The notes beneath the pieces were generated by a model that was given only the letters and a program-made list of their open reading frames with translations, was not told the DNA's origin and made no database searches. Below, one piece after another: positions 16,904-27,325 of a stretch of DNA of 64,000 nt. The stretch comes from Pseudomonas sp. B6002 (GTDB lineage: Bacteria; Pseudomonadota; Gammaproteobacteria; Pseudomonadales; Pseudomonadaceae): assembly GCF_013385985.1 (NCBI RefSeq), contig NZ_JACAOY010000025.1:157787-221786 (forward strand), written 5' to 3'. The translations under genes were made by a program, and so were the position numbers. The stretch's first letter is position 1, and each line of letters starts with the position of its first letter.

Positions 16904-17200
16904 CTAGCGGTCGTCCTTGTCGTTGGGAAGGGGAGGTTCTGGGGGCGCTTGTAGCCGGTTGTTCTTCATGCCTTGGCGCGACAGCACCATTTCCCTGAGG
17001 ATTTCGTTGGCGAGCCGGGCAATGGCTTCGGCGCCACGGTAGTGGGCGCGGACGATACCGGTGACTGCGAAATGATCTGTTTCGGGACCACTGAGAATGG
17101 CTGAAAGCGTACCGTCGGCGTGCAGCGTACAGGCGATCTTGTAACTGGGCAAACGCGCTGCCAGTGCGGCTTCAATTTCGGATTTACTCAGGGTATCCAT
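16904..17200 (-). CDS. DUF1652-like small protein
   Basis: A 98-residue cytosolic protein: an N-terminal helix, a beta segment with CTLHADGTLSAILSGPE, then VTGIVRAHYRGAEAIARLANEILREM and a proline-rich tail. The pattern C-x-hydrophobic-x-x-DG-T-L ... VTGI ... A-I-x-x-L-x-x-E resembles DUF1652, a family seen almost only in Pseudomonas. The assignment is by eye. Function unknown. Confidence 0.6.
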   Translation of the reverse strand: MDTLSKSEIEAALAARLPSYKIACTLHADGTLSAILSGPETDHFAVTGIVRAHYRGAEAIARLANEILREMVLSRQGMKNNRLQAPPEPPLPNDKDDR

Positions 17201-17294
17201 CTGCTTTTGTGCCTATTGCGGACCGTGCAAACCCAAGCATAGAACTTGCCGGGAGACTGTAAATACCAGCGATCCGATAGCGCTGCACGGGCCG

Positions 17295-17558
17295 TCAACG
17301 TGCTGTTTTCTGCGGTGGGGAATGGTTTGCGCGACGGCACAGTTTGCGTTGCATCGCCGTTTGAATCGGCTTGAGGCAGAATGCGAACAGATAGGCACCG
17401 AGGAAGAGCATCAGGTCCAGCCACGAATGGGCTTGGCGCCCGCTATCCGGGTTTATTTCACACCTCAGGCCATATTCGAACCCCAAGAAGATTAGCCCTA
17501 TCAGCAGCGTGATCGTCCAAGAGCGAATTACAAATGGCTGCGCAGTGGATCGCCTCAT
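17295..17558 (-). CDS. hypothetical two-helix membrane protein
   Basis: An 87-residue protein with two hydrophobic helices (SWTITLLIGLIFLGFEYGL and LDLMLFLGAYLFAFCL) joined by a short polar loop, and a basic tail. Start ATG 17558 with GGGAG seven bases upstream; the preceding ten codons of open frame lack a ribosome site. No family recognised. Confidence 0.5.
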   Translation of the reverse strand: MRRSTAQPFVIRSWTITLLIGLIFLGFEYGLRCEINPDSGRQAHSWLDLMLFLGAYLFAFCLKPIQTAMQRKLCRRANHSPPQKTAR

Positions 17559-17723
17559 CTGTGTGCTCCCGGTGCACTCCGATGGCAAGGAATGAGTCAG
17601 GAGTTTCGGCTATGAATAAAGCAACAAGTTCCAGGCGTGAAGACAGTTTCATCTTGTTGCCAGGAAGCAGGGCGGGGCGCGCTGATCACGCCACAACCAC
17701 GTGAACAGGCCAAGCAGGTTTTC

Positions 17724-17754
17724 GCCAGCCGTTACAGTGAACGAAAAGGCTGGC
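17724..17754. terminator. hairpin downstream of rsmE
   Basis: GCCAGCC (17724-17730) pairs with GGCTGGC (17748-17754). On the minus strand it stands 14 bases past the rsmE stop codon and is followed by a weak A/T stretch, so it is a possible but imperfect terminator. Confidence 0.4.
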
Positions 17755-17767
17755 TACTGAGGGCGCT

Positions 17768-17962
17768 TCAAGGCGTCTGGTTTTTATCCGGAGCAGTCAG
17801 GCCGGCCTGGATGCGCTGGTAAATCTCCTCGCGATGCACGGCAACATCCTTGGGCGCGTTGATGCCGATTCGTACTTGCTGGCCGCTGACGCCCAGGATG
17901 GTGATCGTGATGTCATCACCGATGTTTATGCTTTCACCAACTTTGCGGGTGAGTATAAGCAT
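17768..17962 (-). CDS. rsmE: RsmE, CsrA-family RNA-binding regulator
   Basis: A 64-residue CsrA/RsmA homologue that binds ANGGA motifs in leader RNAs and blocks translation. Start [18 protein letters not shown], the conserved [25 protein letters not shown] core and the RIQAGL tail match the RsmE paralogue of P. fluorescens more closely than RsmA (which reads CAESLIIGD at the start). AAGGAG lies six bases before ATG 17962; the upstream ten codons of open frame are ignored. Its own ribosome site (CAAGGAG) resembles an Rsm target, consistent with the known negative autoregulation of rsmE in the Gac/Rsm network. Confidence 0.92.
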   Translation of the reverse strand: MLILTRKVGESINIGDDITITILGVSGQQVRIGINAPKDVAVHREEIYQRIQAGLTAPDKNQTP

Positions 17963-18210
17963 GGACTTCTCCTTGATTACTTTTAAGGACACATGTTTCA
18001 GACAGGGCAGATGTCGGATGTGTGTAGCTTACTGCTTAAGCGCTTCCCTGTGACTGCCTCTTTTAGGACGCATAGAGGCGACATTAATTCCCATGGCGGC
18101 ATCATACAGGTCTGCGATACATCATTCGCATTGTTTAAGCTAACGTTTATGACGGCCAGAATAGACAGTGAATGATAAAGTTGCCTCTTTATCCTTAAAG
18201 GAGCAGGGCA

Positions 18211-18591
18211 GTGCGTAAAGTAGCGATGGCAATTGCGGTGTTGGCCTTGGCCGGTTGCGGTGAAGGCAAAAGCGTCGACGCCCCCAAGGCCAAGCCTGCC
18301 GTGACCGAAAGCCAGCCACAGACCGGCGCAATTGCTGCCCAGGAATGGGATGTATGGGTGGGCCCGCCGGATCACAAGTTGCAGGCGCTCACCGACCTGA
18401 CCGCCTGGCTGCTGGAACATGGTTTCAATTTTTATATCGTGAAGGAAGACGGCAAGGACCAGGTATTGCTGGGGCCGTTCGCCAGCAAAGCCGAAGCAGA
18501 AGCCAAGCAGGCGCTGTTGACCGAGAAGCTGGCCCGCGCCAAGAAAAACGACACCGAGTCGCAGGTCATCGAACACAAGACCGCGCAGTAA
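18211..18591 (+). CDS. SPOR-like lipoprotein
   Basis: A 126-residue predicted lipoprotein: GTG start with AAAGGAG seven bases upstream, signal peptide ending LAGC (Cys16), a short linker rich in Lys/Pro/Ala, then a SPOR-like domain from about residue 45 (WDVWVGPPDHKLQAL ... LLLGPFASKAEAEAKQALL). SPOR domains bind denuded septal peptidoglycan, so a location at the cell envelope or septum is likely. Divergent from rsmE; no operon partner. Confidence 0.72.
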   Translation: MRKVAMAIAVLALAGCGEGKSVDAPKAKPAVTESQPQTGAIAAQEWDVWVGPPDHKLQALTDLTAWLLEHGFNFYIVKEDGKDQVLLGPFASKAEAEAKQALLTEKLARAKKNDTESQVIEHKTAQ

Positions 18592-18622
18592 TCGGAAGGC
18601 TGGGCGGGTTCCCCGCCCCCTT

Positions 18623-19312
18623 TCAGCCGCAGGCCTTGAGGTTCACCGGGCCGACAAATTCGTTGCCGCGCCCCATCACACAGGCCACGGTCTGATTGCG
18701 CTGGCGCTCCCAGGGTTGCACCGGGTAGGTCTTGTTCCAGGCCTCATACAGTTGGCGGTCCTGTTTGGACAGGCGCAAACCGTATTGCTTGCTCATGTAG
18801 AAGTAAGTGCGGGCGATCATGCCCCGAATGGAAGGGCGCGGCATCACCTTCTTGGCCTTGAAGTCCACCTGGGTCAGGCATGAACCATACTGCCCGCTTT
18901 GCACCGGCAGCCAGCCAAAACTGAAGTTGTTACGGTCGCCGTTCACCTCGCCAATGCTGGGTACCAGGTTGTGCAGGTCGGCCTCGGCGCGCTTGAACAC
19001 GTCATCGTGGCGCGTGCAGTTCTTGCGTCCTCCAGCTTGCCAGCACTGGCGTTGATGGCCGATCTGCCAGGCCGGGACGATGTGTTCCCACTCGATACGA
19101 GCGGCGCGGCTGGCGTTTTTGCGCGGGACGTAACCACAGGCTTTCAGGTCTACCCGATTACCGTTGTATTTGCAGCCGCAGTAAAACTCAGTGGATTGTG
19201 GGGCGTAGAGTTTCCAGGCGACCTTCTTGGCTTCGCTGAAGGTTCGGGGCGCCTGGGCATGGGCGGTGACGGCAAAGAACAAGCAAACCACAGCGGTAAA
19301 ACGGACACTCAT
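18623..19312 (-). CDS. endA: secreted endonuclease I
   Basis: A 229-residue periplasmic or extracellular nuclease of the EndA/Vvn family, which cleaves DNA non-specifically. A signal peptide ends near AHAQA. The catalytic segment IEWEHIVPAWQ holds the conserved His, and DLHNLVPSIGEVNGDRNNFSF holds the metal-binding Asn/His residues; several cysteines (YCGCKYNG, CGYV, CWQAGG, NCTRH) fit the disulfides of the family. The start at 19312 lies just after the DUF1654 gene end with which it overlaps in the opposite order (stop 19317), so the two are co-transcribed and apparently under a LexA-type box. Confidence 0.93.
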   Translation of the reverse strand: MSVRFTAVVCLFFAVTAHAQAPRTFSEAKKVAWKLYAPQSTEFYCGCKYNGNRVDLKACGYVPRKNASRAARIEWEHIVPAWQIGHQRQCWQAGGRKNCTRHDDVFKRAEADLHNLVPSIGEVNGDRNNFSFGWLPVQSGQYGSCLTQVDFKAKKVMPRPSIRGMIARTYFYMSKQYGLRLSKQDRQLYEAWNKTYPVQPWERQRNQTVACVMGRGNEFVGPVNLKACG

Positions 19313-19316
19313 TGAA

Positions 19317-19568
19317 TCAATCTTCCTTCGGCACAACCCAGAAAATCTGCACGCCGCCGTCATCCCGGTAGGCGAGGGTGACGTTATCGTTCTCCGCAAT
19401 TTCTTCCAGCAGACGCTCCCATTCGTCCACCGGCTCATCCGGCAAACGGAAGATCAGGGCGGCCTTGGCTTTCTGTGCGTTGGTCGAGTTGATGATCTTT
19501 TGCACCCGAATGGCCAGGCGCTCGTAGGCATCAGGTGGAGTCGGCAGTGCGGAAGAGGACGTTGCCAC
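19317..19568 (-). CDS. DUF1654 family protein
   Basis: An 83-residue cytosolic protein. The DUF1654 core YERLAIRVQKIINSTNAQKA ends in a Phe-Arg-containing strand, followed by DEWERLLEEIAENDNVTLAYRDDGGVQIFW. The GTG at 19568 is chosen because AAGGA lies about eight bases upstream; an ATG ten codons earlier (19598) lies inside the LexA-like palindrome and has no ribosome site. The family is common in Pseudomonas, often near phage or DNA-metabolism genes; function unknown. Operon with endA. Confidence 0.75.
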   Translation of the reverse strand: MATSSSALPTPPDAYERLAIRVQKIINSTNAQKAKAALIFRLPDEPVDEWERLLEEIAENDNVTLAYRDDGGVQIFWVVPKED

Positions 19569-19586
19569 GGAGAATTCCTTAGTAAG

Positions 19587-19602
19587 CTGTACGTGCATAC
19601 AG
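19587..19602. promoter_or_regulatory. LexA-type SOS box upstream of DUF1654-endA
   Basis: CTGTACGTGCATACAG: CTG-N10-CAG with the TGTA ... TACA core of gammaproteobacterial LexA sites. It differs from the ideal CTGTATATATATACAG only in the central bases. It lies 19 bases before the chosen DUF1654 start, where repressor binding would block transcription. Confidence 0.7.
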
Positions 19603-19743
19603 TATTTAACTGTGGGCAATTTCGCAACTGCTTAAACTTCAGGAGTTAGGTCTGACAGCTGTCTGGGCGAATTCATGCAGGCGGGGCGTATCTGAAAGGT
19701 GGCAAGGGCGGACAAGCCGCCCGTGCCGAGATGCAGCCAGGAA

Positions 19744-20871
<1,128 letters not shown>

Positions 20872-21209
20872 TCATCTAGAACACCCGGGCGATTCTGAAT
20901 GCCTCGAGGTGCAGGGTAAGAGCAGGATTTGTACCAGGCTGATTGTGTCTGCAGTTATAAATTAACTTATTGATTTTAATCAGTTTATTTTTGGTTTTAG
21001 GGTTTTTAGTTTGAGTGGGTGTCCGGCTTTCCGAACGTTGGGGTGGGCTGGCGTTCGGTTGTCCGAAAGCGTGCTCGGTCAGCGCCAGGAGCCGGCAGCG
21101 CCGCCTGTCGTTTTAGAGAACGACCCAAGCAGTTGAATGTTTAACAGGATCAACCATGGGCCCCTGGGACAGGGGAGGGAGGGCGTGGATGAAAGGCTGT
21201 TTTCTCCCG

Positions 21210-21238
21210 TTGACAAATCTCGACAAGGTTCTCATAGT
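21210..21238 (+). promoter_or_regulatory. rbs operon sigma-70 promoter
   Basis: TTGACA (21210-21215), 17-base spacer, CATAGT (21233-21238). Transcription would begin at about 21245, immediately before the RbsR palindrome. Confidence 0.7.
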
Positions 21239-21247
21239 TTGGTGTAA

Positions 21248-21261
21248 CGCAAACGTTTGCG
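21248..21261. promoter_or_regulatory. RbsR operator
   Basis: CGCAAACGTTTGCG is a perfect 14-base palindrome of the LacI-family AAACGTTT class, matching known RbsR/PurR-like sites. Its position at about +3 to +16 of the predicted transcript fits repression by steric block, lifted by ribose. Confidence 0.8.
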
Positions 21262-21387
21262 AGATGTTTCACGATGCACGCCTTGAGGTATCGTGACAGC
21301 TCGTATCAGCCACCCGGGTGGGCCGGCTGCCGAAGCGTTCTTCGGTGCAAGCGTTGCTCACAATAATCATAAGATCGGAGTGAACCC

Positions 21388-22347
21388 ATGAAGCTGCCAT
21401 TTGCTGGACGTCTTCTTGCTGTCGCTGTGCTTGCTGCCGCATCCGCTGCCCTGCCGCTCTCCTCTGCATTTGCCGATGACGCTGCCGCCAAACCCAAGGT
21501 CGGCCTGGTCATGAAATCCCTCGCCAACGAATTCTTTGTCACCATGCAAGACGGTGCCAAGACGTATCAGAAAGAACATGCCGCCGATTTCGACATGATC
21601 ACCAACGGGATCAAGAACGAAACCGACACCAGTGCGCAGATCGATATCGTCAATCAGATGATCCTCGCCAAGGTCAATGCGATTGTGATCGCCCCTGCTG
21701 ACTCCAAGGCACTGGTTACCGTGCTGAAGAAAGCCTCGGACGCCGGCATCAAGGTCGTCAACATCGACAACCGTCTTGACCCGGACGTGCTGAAAAGCAA
21801 AAACCTCGACATCCCGTTCGTAGGCCCGGACAACCGCAAAGGTTCCAAGCTGGTCGGCGATTACCTGGCCAAGCAACTGGCTTCGGGTGACAAGGTCGGC
21901 ATCATCGAAGGCGTTCCGACCACCACCAACGCCCAGCAACGTACCGCAGGCTACAAGGATGCGATGGACGCTGCCGGCATGAAGATCGTCTCCACCCAGT
22001 CGGGTAACTGGGAAATCGACCAAGGCCAGAAAGTGGCGTCCGCCATGCTGAGCGAATACCCGGACCTCAAGGCCTTGTTGGCCGGTAACGACAACATGGC
22101 CCTGGGCGCCGTCTCCGCCGTACGTGCGGCAGGTAAAGCGGGCAAAGTGCTGGTCGTGGGCTATGACAATATCGAAGCGATCAAGCCGATGTTGCAGGAC
22201 GGCCGCGTATTGGCGACCGCCGACCAGGCTGCTGCCCAGCAAGCTGTGTTCGGCATCCAGAACGCGCTCAAGCTGGTCAAGGGTGAGAAAGTCGATGCCA
22301 AAGACGGCGTGATCGAAACCCCGGTCGAACTCGTCCTCAAGAAGTAA
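21388..22347 (+). CDS. rbsB: ribose ABC transporter, periplasmic binding protein
   Basis: A 319-residue pentose-binding protein with a signal peptide (cleavage near AFA-D). It shows the sugar-binding-protein pattern KVGLVMKSLANEFFVTMQDGAK, the hinge and ligand segments NIDNRLDPD, GNWEIDQGQKVASAML, AGNDNMALGAV and VGYDN. First gene of rbsBACRKD-nuh under the RbsR-controlled promoter. Delivers ribose to RbsAC at the inner membrane. Confidence 0.93.
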   Translation: MKLPFAGRLLAVAVLAAASAALPLSSAFADDAAAKPKVGLVMKSLANEFFVTMQDGAKTYQKEHAADFDMITNGIKNETDTSAQIDIVNQMILAKVNAIVIAPADSKALVTVLKKASDAGIKVVNIDNRLDPDVLKSKNLDIPFVGPDNRKGSKLVGDYLAKQLASGDKVGIIEGVPTTTNAQQRTAGYKDAMDAAGMKIVSTQSGNWEIDQGQKVASAMLSEYPDLKALLAGNDNMALGAVSAVRAAGKAGKVLVVGYDNIEAIKPMLQDGRVLATADQAAAQQAVFGIQNALKLVKGEKVDAKDGVIETPVELVLKK

Positions 22348-22404
22348 TCCTGGCAGCACCCAACAGCGCCCGCTTGTCCTGAGCGGGCGCCTGGAGATTT
22401 TCCT

Positions 22405-23958
22405 ATGTCATCTTCCGCCCCGAACGCTGTCCTCTCGGTCAGCGGTATCGGCAAGACCTATGCCCAACCGGTTCTGTCCGACATCACTCTGACGCTCAAT
22501 CGCGGGGAAGTGCTGGCGCTGACCGGTGAAAACGGCGCAGGCAAAAGCACCTTGTCGAAGATCATCGGTGGCCTTGTCACGCCGACCACCGGGCACATGC
22601 AGTTCAACGGCCAGGACTTCCGTCCGGGCAGCCGCACCCAGGCTGAAGAGTTGGGCGTGCGCATGGTCATGCAGGAACTCAACCTGCTGCCGACCCTGAC
22701 CGTGGCTGAAAACCTGTTCCTGGACAACCTGCCCAGCCACTGTGGCTGGATCAGCCGCAAGCAACTACGCAAAGCCGCAATCGAGGCCATGGCCCAGGTC
22801 GGCCTGGATGCGATCGACCCTGACACCCTCGTCGGTACCCTGGGTATCGGCCACCAGCAGATGGTGGAAATCGCCCGTAACCTGATTGGCGATTGCCATG
22901 TGCTGATCCTCGACGAACCCACGGCGATGTTGACCGCCCGTGAAGTCGAGATGCTGTTTGAACAGATCACCCGCCTGCAGGCCCGCGGCGTGGCGATCAT
23001 TTATATTTCGCACCGGCTCGAAGAGCTGGCCCGTGTCGCCCAGCGCATTGCAGTATTGCGTGATGGCAAGCTGGTCTGTGTCGAGCCGATGGCCAACTAC
23101 AACAGCGAGCAACTGGTCACCTTGATGGTCGGTCGCGAGTTGGGTGAGCAGATCGACCTGGGGCCGCGCACTATCGGCGGCCCGGCCCTGACGGTGAAGG
23201 GCCTGACGCGTTCGGACAAGGTCCGCGATGTGTCCTTTGAAGTGCGTGCTGGCGAGATCTACGGCATTTCCGGCCTGATCGGCGCTGGCCGTACCGAATT
23301 GCTGCGCCTGATCTTCGGTGCTGACCTGGCAGACAGTGGCACCGTTGCGCTGGGCTCGCCGGCCCAGGTGGTGAGCATCCGTTCGCCAGTGGATGCGGTA
23401 GGGCATGGCATCGCCTTGATTACCGAAGATCGCAAGGGCGAAGGCCTGCTGCTGACTCAATCCATCAGTGCCAACATCGCCCTGGGTAACATGCCGGAAA
23501 TCTCCGGTGGTGGCGTGGTGAATGCGCGTGACGAAACGGCCCTGGCCAAGCGCCAGATCGACGCCATGCGCATCCGCAGTTCCAGCCCGGCACAACTGGT
23601 GTCCGAGTTGTCCGGTGGTAACCAGCAGAAAGTCGTGATTGGCCGCTGGCTGGAGCGTGATTGTGCGGTGATGCTGTTCGACGAGCCGACCCGCGGCATC
23701 GACGTGGGCGCCAAGTTCGACATTTATGCCTTGCTCGGCGAACTGACTCGCCAGGGCAAAGCGCTGGTGGTGGTGTCCAGTGACCTGCGTGAGCTGATGC
23801 TGATCTGCGATCGCATCGGTGTGCTCTCGGCCGGGCGCTTGATCGAGACATTCGAGCGCGACAGCTGGACCCAGGATGAATTGCTTGCCGCCGCCTTTGC
23901 CGGCTATCAGAAACGTGATGCGCTGCTCAACGACGCAGTGCTTAGGGATACCCCATGA
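22405..23958 (+). CDS. rbsA: ribose ABC transporter, double ATPase
   Basis: A 517-residue protein with two ABC modules in tandem. The N-terminal one has Walker A GENGAGKST and Walker B VLILDEPTAML, with a degenerate signature region (GIGHQQMVEIA). The C-terminal one has a non-canonical Walker A (GLIGAGRTE) and a perfect signature LSGGNQQK with MLFDEPTRGID. This asymmetry is typical of the RbsA/XylG carbohydrate-uptake family. The ATG of rbsC overlaps its stop codon by four bases. Confidence 0.95.
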   Translation: MSSSAPNAVLSVSGIGKTYAQPVLSDITLTLNRGEVLALTGENGAGKSTLSKIIGGLVTPTTGHMQFNGQDFRPGSRTQAEELGVRMVMQELNLLPTLTVAENLFLDNLPSHCGWISRKQLRKAAIEAMAQVGLDAIDPDTLVGTLGIGHQQMVEIARNLIGDCHVLILDEPTAMLTAREVEMLFEQITRLQARGVAIIYISHRLEELARVAQRIAVLRDGKLVCVEPMANYNSEQLVTLMVGRELGEQIDLGPRTIGGPALTVKGLTRSDKVRDVSFEVRAGEIYGISGLIGAGRTELLRLIFGADLADSGTVALGSPAQVVSIRSPVDAVGHGIALITEDRKGEGLLLTQSISANIALGNMPEISGGGVVNARDETALAKRQIDAMRIRSSSPAQLVSELSGGNQQKVVIGRWLERDCAVMLFDEPTRGIDVGAKFDIYALLGELTRQGKALVVVSSDLRELMLICDRIGVLSAGRLIETFERDSWTQDELLAAAFAGYQKRDALLNDAVLRDTP

Positions 23959-24932
23959 AAACAACAACTTCCCCTGGTAAAACCGGCGGCAATTTCTACG
24001 GCCTGGGCACTTATCTTGGGCTGGCGGGTGCGTTGCTGGCGATGATTGCGCTGTTCTCGGTGCTGAGCGATCACTTCCTGTCCTATGACACCTTCAGCAC
24101 CCTCGCCAACCAGATCCCTGACCTGATGGTGTTGGCGGTGGGCATGACGTTCATCCTCATCATCGGTGGCATCGACCTGTCGGTAGGCTCAGTGCTGGCA
24201 CTGGCTGCGTCGGCGGTCAGCGTGGCGATCCTGGGCTGGGGCTGGAGCGTATTGCCGGCCGCTGTGCTCGGCATGGGCTGTGCGGCATTGGCTGGCACCA
24301 TCACCGGTTCGATCACCGTGGCGTGGCGGATTCCGTCGTTTATCGTGTCACTCGGCGTGCTGGAAATGGCTCGTGGTGTCGCTTACCAAATGACGGGCTC
24401 GCGCACGGCGTACATCGGTGATTCCTTCGCCTGGCTATCGAACCCGGTGGCGTTCGGCATTTCGCCATCGTTTATCATTGCGCTGCTGGTGATCATCGCC
24501 GCCCAGTTGGTGTTGACCCGTACGGTGTTCGGTCGTTACCTGATCGGCATCGGTACCAACGAAGAGGCCGTGCGCCTGGCGGGGATCAATCCCAAGCCCT
24601 ACAAGATCCTGGTGTTCAGCCTGATGGGCCTGTTGGCAGGCGTGGCGGCACTGTTCCAGATTTCACGGCTCGAAGCGGCTGATCCGAATGCCGGCTCCGG
24701 CCTCGAGCTGCAGGTGATCGCCGCCGTGGTGATCGGCGGCACCAGCCTGATGGGCGGGCGCGGTTCGGTCATCAGTACCTTCTTTGGTGTGTTGATTATT
24801 TCGGTACTGGCAGCTGGACTGGCGCAGATTGGTGCCACGGAGCCCACAAAGCGCATCATTACCGGTGCCGTGATCGTGATCGCCGTGGTTCTCGATACCT
24901 ACCGCAGCCAGCGCGCCAGTCGGCGAGGCTGA
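23955..24932 (+). CDS. rbsC: ribose ABC transporter, permease
   Basis: A 325-residue inner-membrane permease with about ten hydrophobic segments and the BPD_transp_2 signature. It contains GGIDLSVGSVLALAA after the first helices and GIGTNEEAVRLAGINPKPYKI, the cytoplasmic EAA-like coupling loop. It forms the channel with RbsA. Start overlaps rbsA; rbsR follows after three bases. Confidence 0.95.
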   Translation: MKTTTSPGKTGGNFYGLGTYLGLAGALLAMIALFSVLSDHFLSYDTFSTLANQIPDLMVLAVGMTFILIIGGIDLSVGSVLALAASAVSVAILGWGWSVLPAAVLGMGCAALAGTITGSITVAWRIPSFIVSLGVLEMARGVAYQMTGSRTAYIGDSFAWLSNPVAFGISPSFIIALLVIIAAQLVLTRTVFGRYLIGIGTNEEAVRLAGINPKPYKILVFSLMGLLAGVAALFQISRLEAADPNAGSGLELQVIAAVVIGGTSLMGGRGSVISTFFGVLIISVLAAGLAQIGATEPTKRIITGAVIVIAVVLDTYRSQRASRRG

Positions 24933-24935
24933 ACC

Positions 24936-25958
24936 ATGGCAACGATCAAGGATGTGGCAGCGCTTGCAGGTATTTCCTACACCACGGTGTCCCATGTGGT
25001 GAACAAGACGCGCCCGGTCAGCGAGCCTGTGCGGATCAAGGTCGAGGCGGCGATCAAGCAGCTGGACTATGTACCGAGTGCTGTTGCACGCTCGCTCAAG
25101 GCCAAGACCACCGCCACCATCGGTCTGTTGGTGCCCAACAGCCTCAACCCGTATTTTGCGGAGCTGGCGCGGGGCATTGAGGATTACTGCGAGCGTAATG
25201 GCTACTGCGTCATCCTCTGCAACTCCGACGACAATGCTGAAAAGCAGCGCAATTATCTGCGCGTGTTGTTGGAGAAACGCATCGACGGCTTGATCGTGAC
25301 CTCGGTAGGCGGTGACGACAGCGGCCTCGCGGCCGGCTTGAGCGCGGTGCGCACGCCGATGGTGATTGTCGACCGCGCGCTGGACGGCATTGATGTCGAC
25401 CTGGTACGCATCGACCACGAAGAGGGCGCCTACCTGGCGACTAAACATTTGCTGGAGCTGGGTCACCGGGACATTGCCTGCATTGGCGGCCCGGGGCATA
25501 CCCGCGTAGCGCAGATGCGTTTGGCGGGCTATCACCGGGCGCTGCGTGAGGCGGGTGTAGAAGTGGCAGCGGGGCGCACCGAAGAAAGCGATTTCACCAG
25601 CACCGGTGGTTATGCCGCAGCGGTGAAGCTATTGGCGCAGAACCCGCCCAGCGCGATCTTTGCCAGCAACGACATGATTGGCTTCGGCGTGTTACGCGCG
25701 GCGGCCGAGCGCAACATCCGCGTGCCGGGCGAACTGTCGGTGATCGGTTTCGATGATATTCAAATGGGCCGCTACGTGTACCCGGCGCTGACCACGGTCG
25801 GGCAGTCGATCGTGCAGCTGGGCGAGACGGCGGCCGAGCTTTTGCTGCAACGAATTGCAACCCCCCAACTGCCGATCGATCAACGCATCGTGACGCCGAG
25901 TATTGTGTTGCGAGAGTCCACGGCACCTTTTGCCGGGGTCTTCGCCCAATACCGCTGA
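24936..25958 (+). CDS. rbsR: ribose operon repressor, LacI family
   Basis: A 340-residue LacI/GalR regulator. The N-terminal HTH reads ATIKDVAALAGISYTTVSHVVNKTRPVSE, then the hinge helix with SAVARSLK, and a periplasmic-binding-protein-like effector domain (TATIGLLVPNSLNPYFAELARGIE). It sits inside the operon between rbsC and rbsK, so it is autoregulated. The CGCAAACGTTTGCG palindrome at the rbs promoter is its likely target, ribose the likely inducer. Confidence 0.93.
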   Translation: MATIKDVAALAGISYTTVSHVVNKTRPVSEPVRIKVEAAIKQLDYVPSAVARSLKAKTTATIGLLVPNSLNPYFAELARGIEDYCERNGYCVILCNSDDNAEKQRNYLRVLLEKRIDGLIVTSVGGDDSGLAAGLSAVRTPMVIVDRALDGIDVDLVRIDHEEGAYLATKHLLELGHRDIACIGGPGHTRVAQMRLAGYHRALREAGVEVAAGRTEESDFTSTGGYAAAVKLLAQNPPSAIFASNDMIGFGVLRAAAERNIRVPGELSVIGFDDIQMGRYVYPALTTVGQSIVQLGETAAELLLQRIATPQLPIDQRIVTPSIVLRESTAPFAGVFAQYR

Positions 25959-25981
25959 ACCGAATTGATGAGTACTGATGT

Positions 25982-26899
25982 ATGCCAGCAAAAGTAGTGG
26001 TAATAGGCAGCTTGAACATGGACCTGGTGACCCGTGCCAGCCGGTTGCCGCGTGCCGGTGAAACCTTGATCGGTCAGACGTTCACCACGGTGCCTGGCGG
26101 CAAGGGTGCCAACCAGGCGGTGGCGGCAGCGCGCCTGGGTGCCGAGGTGGCGATGGTCGGTTGCGTGGGGACTGACGCCTACGGCACCCAGTTGCGCGAT
26201 GCGCTGCTGGTGGAAGGCATTGATTGCCAGGCCGTCGCCACGGTGGACGGCTCCAGCGGCGTGGCATTGATAGTGGTGGACGACAGCAGCCAGAACGCGA
26301 TCGTGATCGTGGCCGGCAGCAACGGTGAGCTGACACCTGCGTCACTGCAAGCCTCTGACGCCGTTCTGCAGGCGGCCGATGTGATCATCTGCCAGCTTGA
26401 AGTGCCGATGGCCACCGTTGGCCATGCGCTCAAGCGCGGGCGTGAGCTGGGCAAGGTCGTCATCCTGAACCCGGCGCCGGCCAGCGGCCCGTTGCCGGGA
26501 GACTGGTATGCCGCGATCGACTACCTGATCCCCAATGAGAGCGAAGCCACGGCCCTCAGTGGCGTGACGGTGGACTCTCTCGAAAGTGCCCAGGTTGCCG
26601 CGACACAATTAATCAAGGCCGGCGCCGGCAAAGTCATCATCACCCTGGGTGCCCAAGGCGCGCTGTTGGCCGATGGCAAGGGCTTCGAACACCTGGTGGC
26701 GCCAAAGGTCAAGGCTGTGGATACCACGGCGGCCGGTGACACCTTTGTCGGAGGCTTTGCTGCGGCGCTGGCCAATGGCAAGAGCGAAGCCGAGGCTATC
26801 CGATTTGGCCAAGTGGCAGCGGCGCTGTCAGTGACACGTGCCGGTGCGCAGCCCTCTATTCCCACGCTGCACGACGTTCAAGGTTTTGTGCCCTCATGA
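25982..26899 (+). CDS. rbsK: ribokinase
   Basis: A 305-residue PfkB-family kinase that makes ribose 5-phosphate. The N-terminal GSLNMDLV and [17 protein letters not shown] (PfkB signature 1, sugar site) and the C-terminal [17 protein letters not shown] (signature 2, with the catalytic Asp in AAGDTF) are intact. Twenty-three bases after rbsR; rbsD overlaps its end by four bases. Confidence 0.95.
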   Translation: MPAKVVVIGSLNMDLVTRASRLPRAGETLIGQTFTTVPGGKGANQAVAAARLGAEVAMVGCVGTDAYGTQLRDALLVEGIDCQAVATVDGSSGVALIVVDDSSQNAIVIVAGSNGELTPASLQASDAVLQAADVIICQLEVPMATVGHALKRGRELGKVVILNPAPASGPLPGDWYAAIDYLIPNESEATALSGVTVDSLESAQVAATQLIKAGAGKVIITLGAQGALLADGKGFEHLVAPKVKAVDTTAAGDTFVGGFAAALANGKSEAEAIRFGQVAAALSVTRAGAQPSIPTLHDVQGFVPS

Positions 26900-27300
26900 A
26901 AAAGACACCGCTCCTCAATATTGCACTGTCACGCGTCATCGCGTCCCTGGGTCACGGCGATGTGCTGGTGATCGGTGATGCCGGCTTGCCGGTACCGCCT
27001 GGCGTCGAGCTGATTGACCTGGCGCTGACCCAAGGCATTCCGGATTTCATCAGCACCTTGCGCATTGTGCTCAGCGAGATGCAGGTGGAAAGCCACGTGC
27101 TGGCCGAGGAGATCCTGCTCAAGCAGCCACCGGCGTTGGCGGCCCTTAATACCCTGACCGAGCAGGCGGCCCTGGGCGAGCGCCGTCTGGTCAGCCATGA
27201 AGAATTCAAGCAATTGAGCCGCAAGGCTCGCGCCGTCGTGCGCACGGGCGAGTGCCAGCCTTATTGCAACATCGCGCTGGTGTCCGGCGTAACTTTCTAG
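26896..27300 (+). CDS. rbsD: D-ribose pyranase
   Basis: A 134-residue mutarotase that converts beta-ribopyranose to the furanose form used by ribokinase. [18 protein letters not shown] carries the conserved active-site His and Asp; the C-terminus [17 protein letters not shown] has the conserved Glu and Tyr. The ATG overlaps the rbsK stop codon. Confidence 0.95.
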   Translation: MKKTPLLNIALSRVIASLGHGDVLVIGDAGLPVPPGVELIDLALTQGIPDFISTLRIVLSEMQVESHVLAEEILLKQPPALAALNTLTEQAALGERRLVSHEEFKQLSRKARAVVRTGECQPYCNIALVSGVTF

Positions 27301-27325
27301 CGTTCCCAATGACAAGGAGTGTTTC

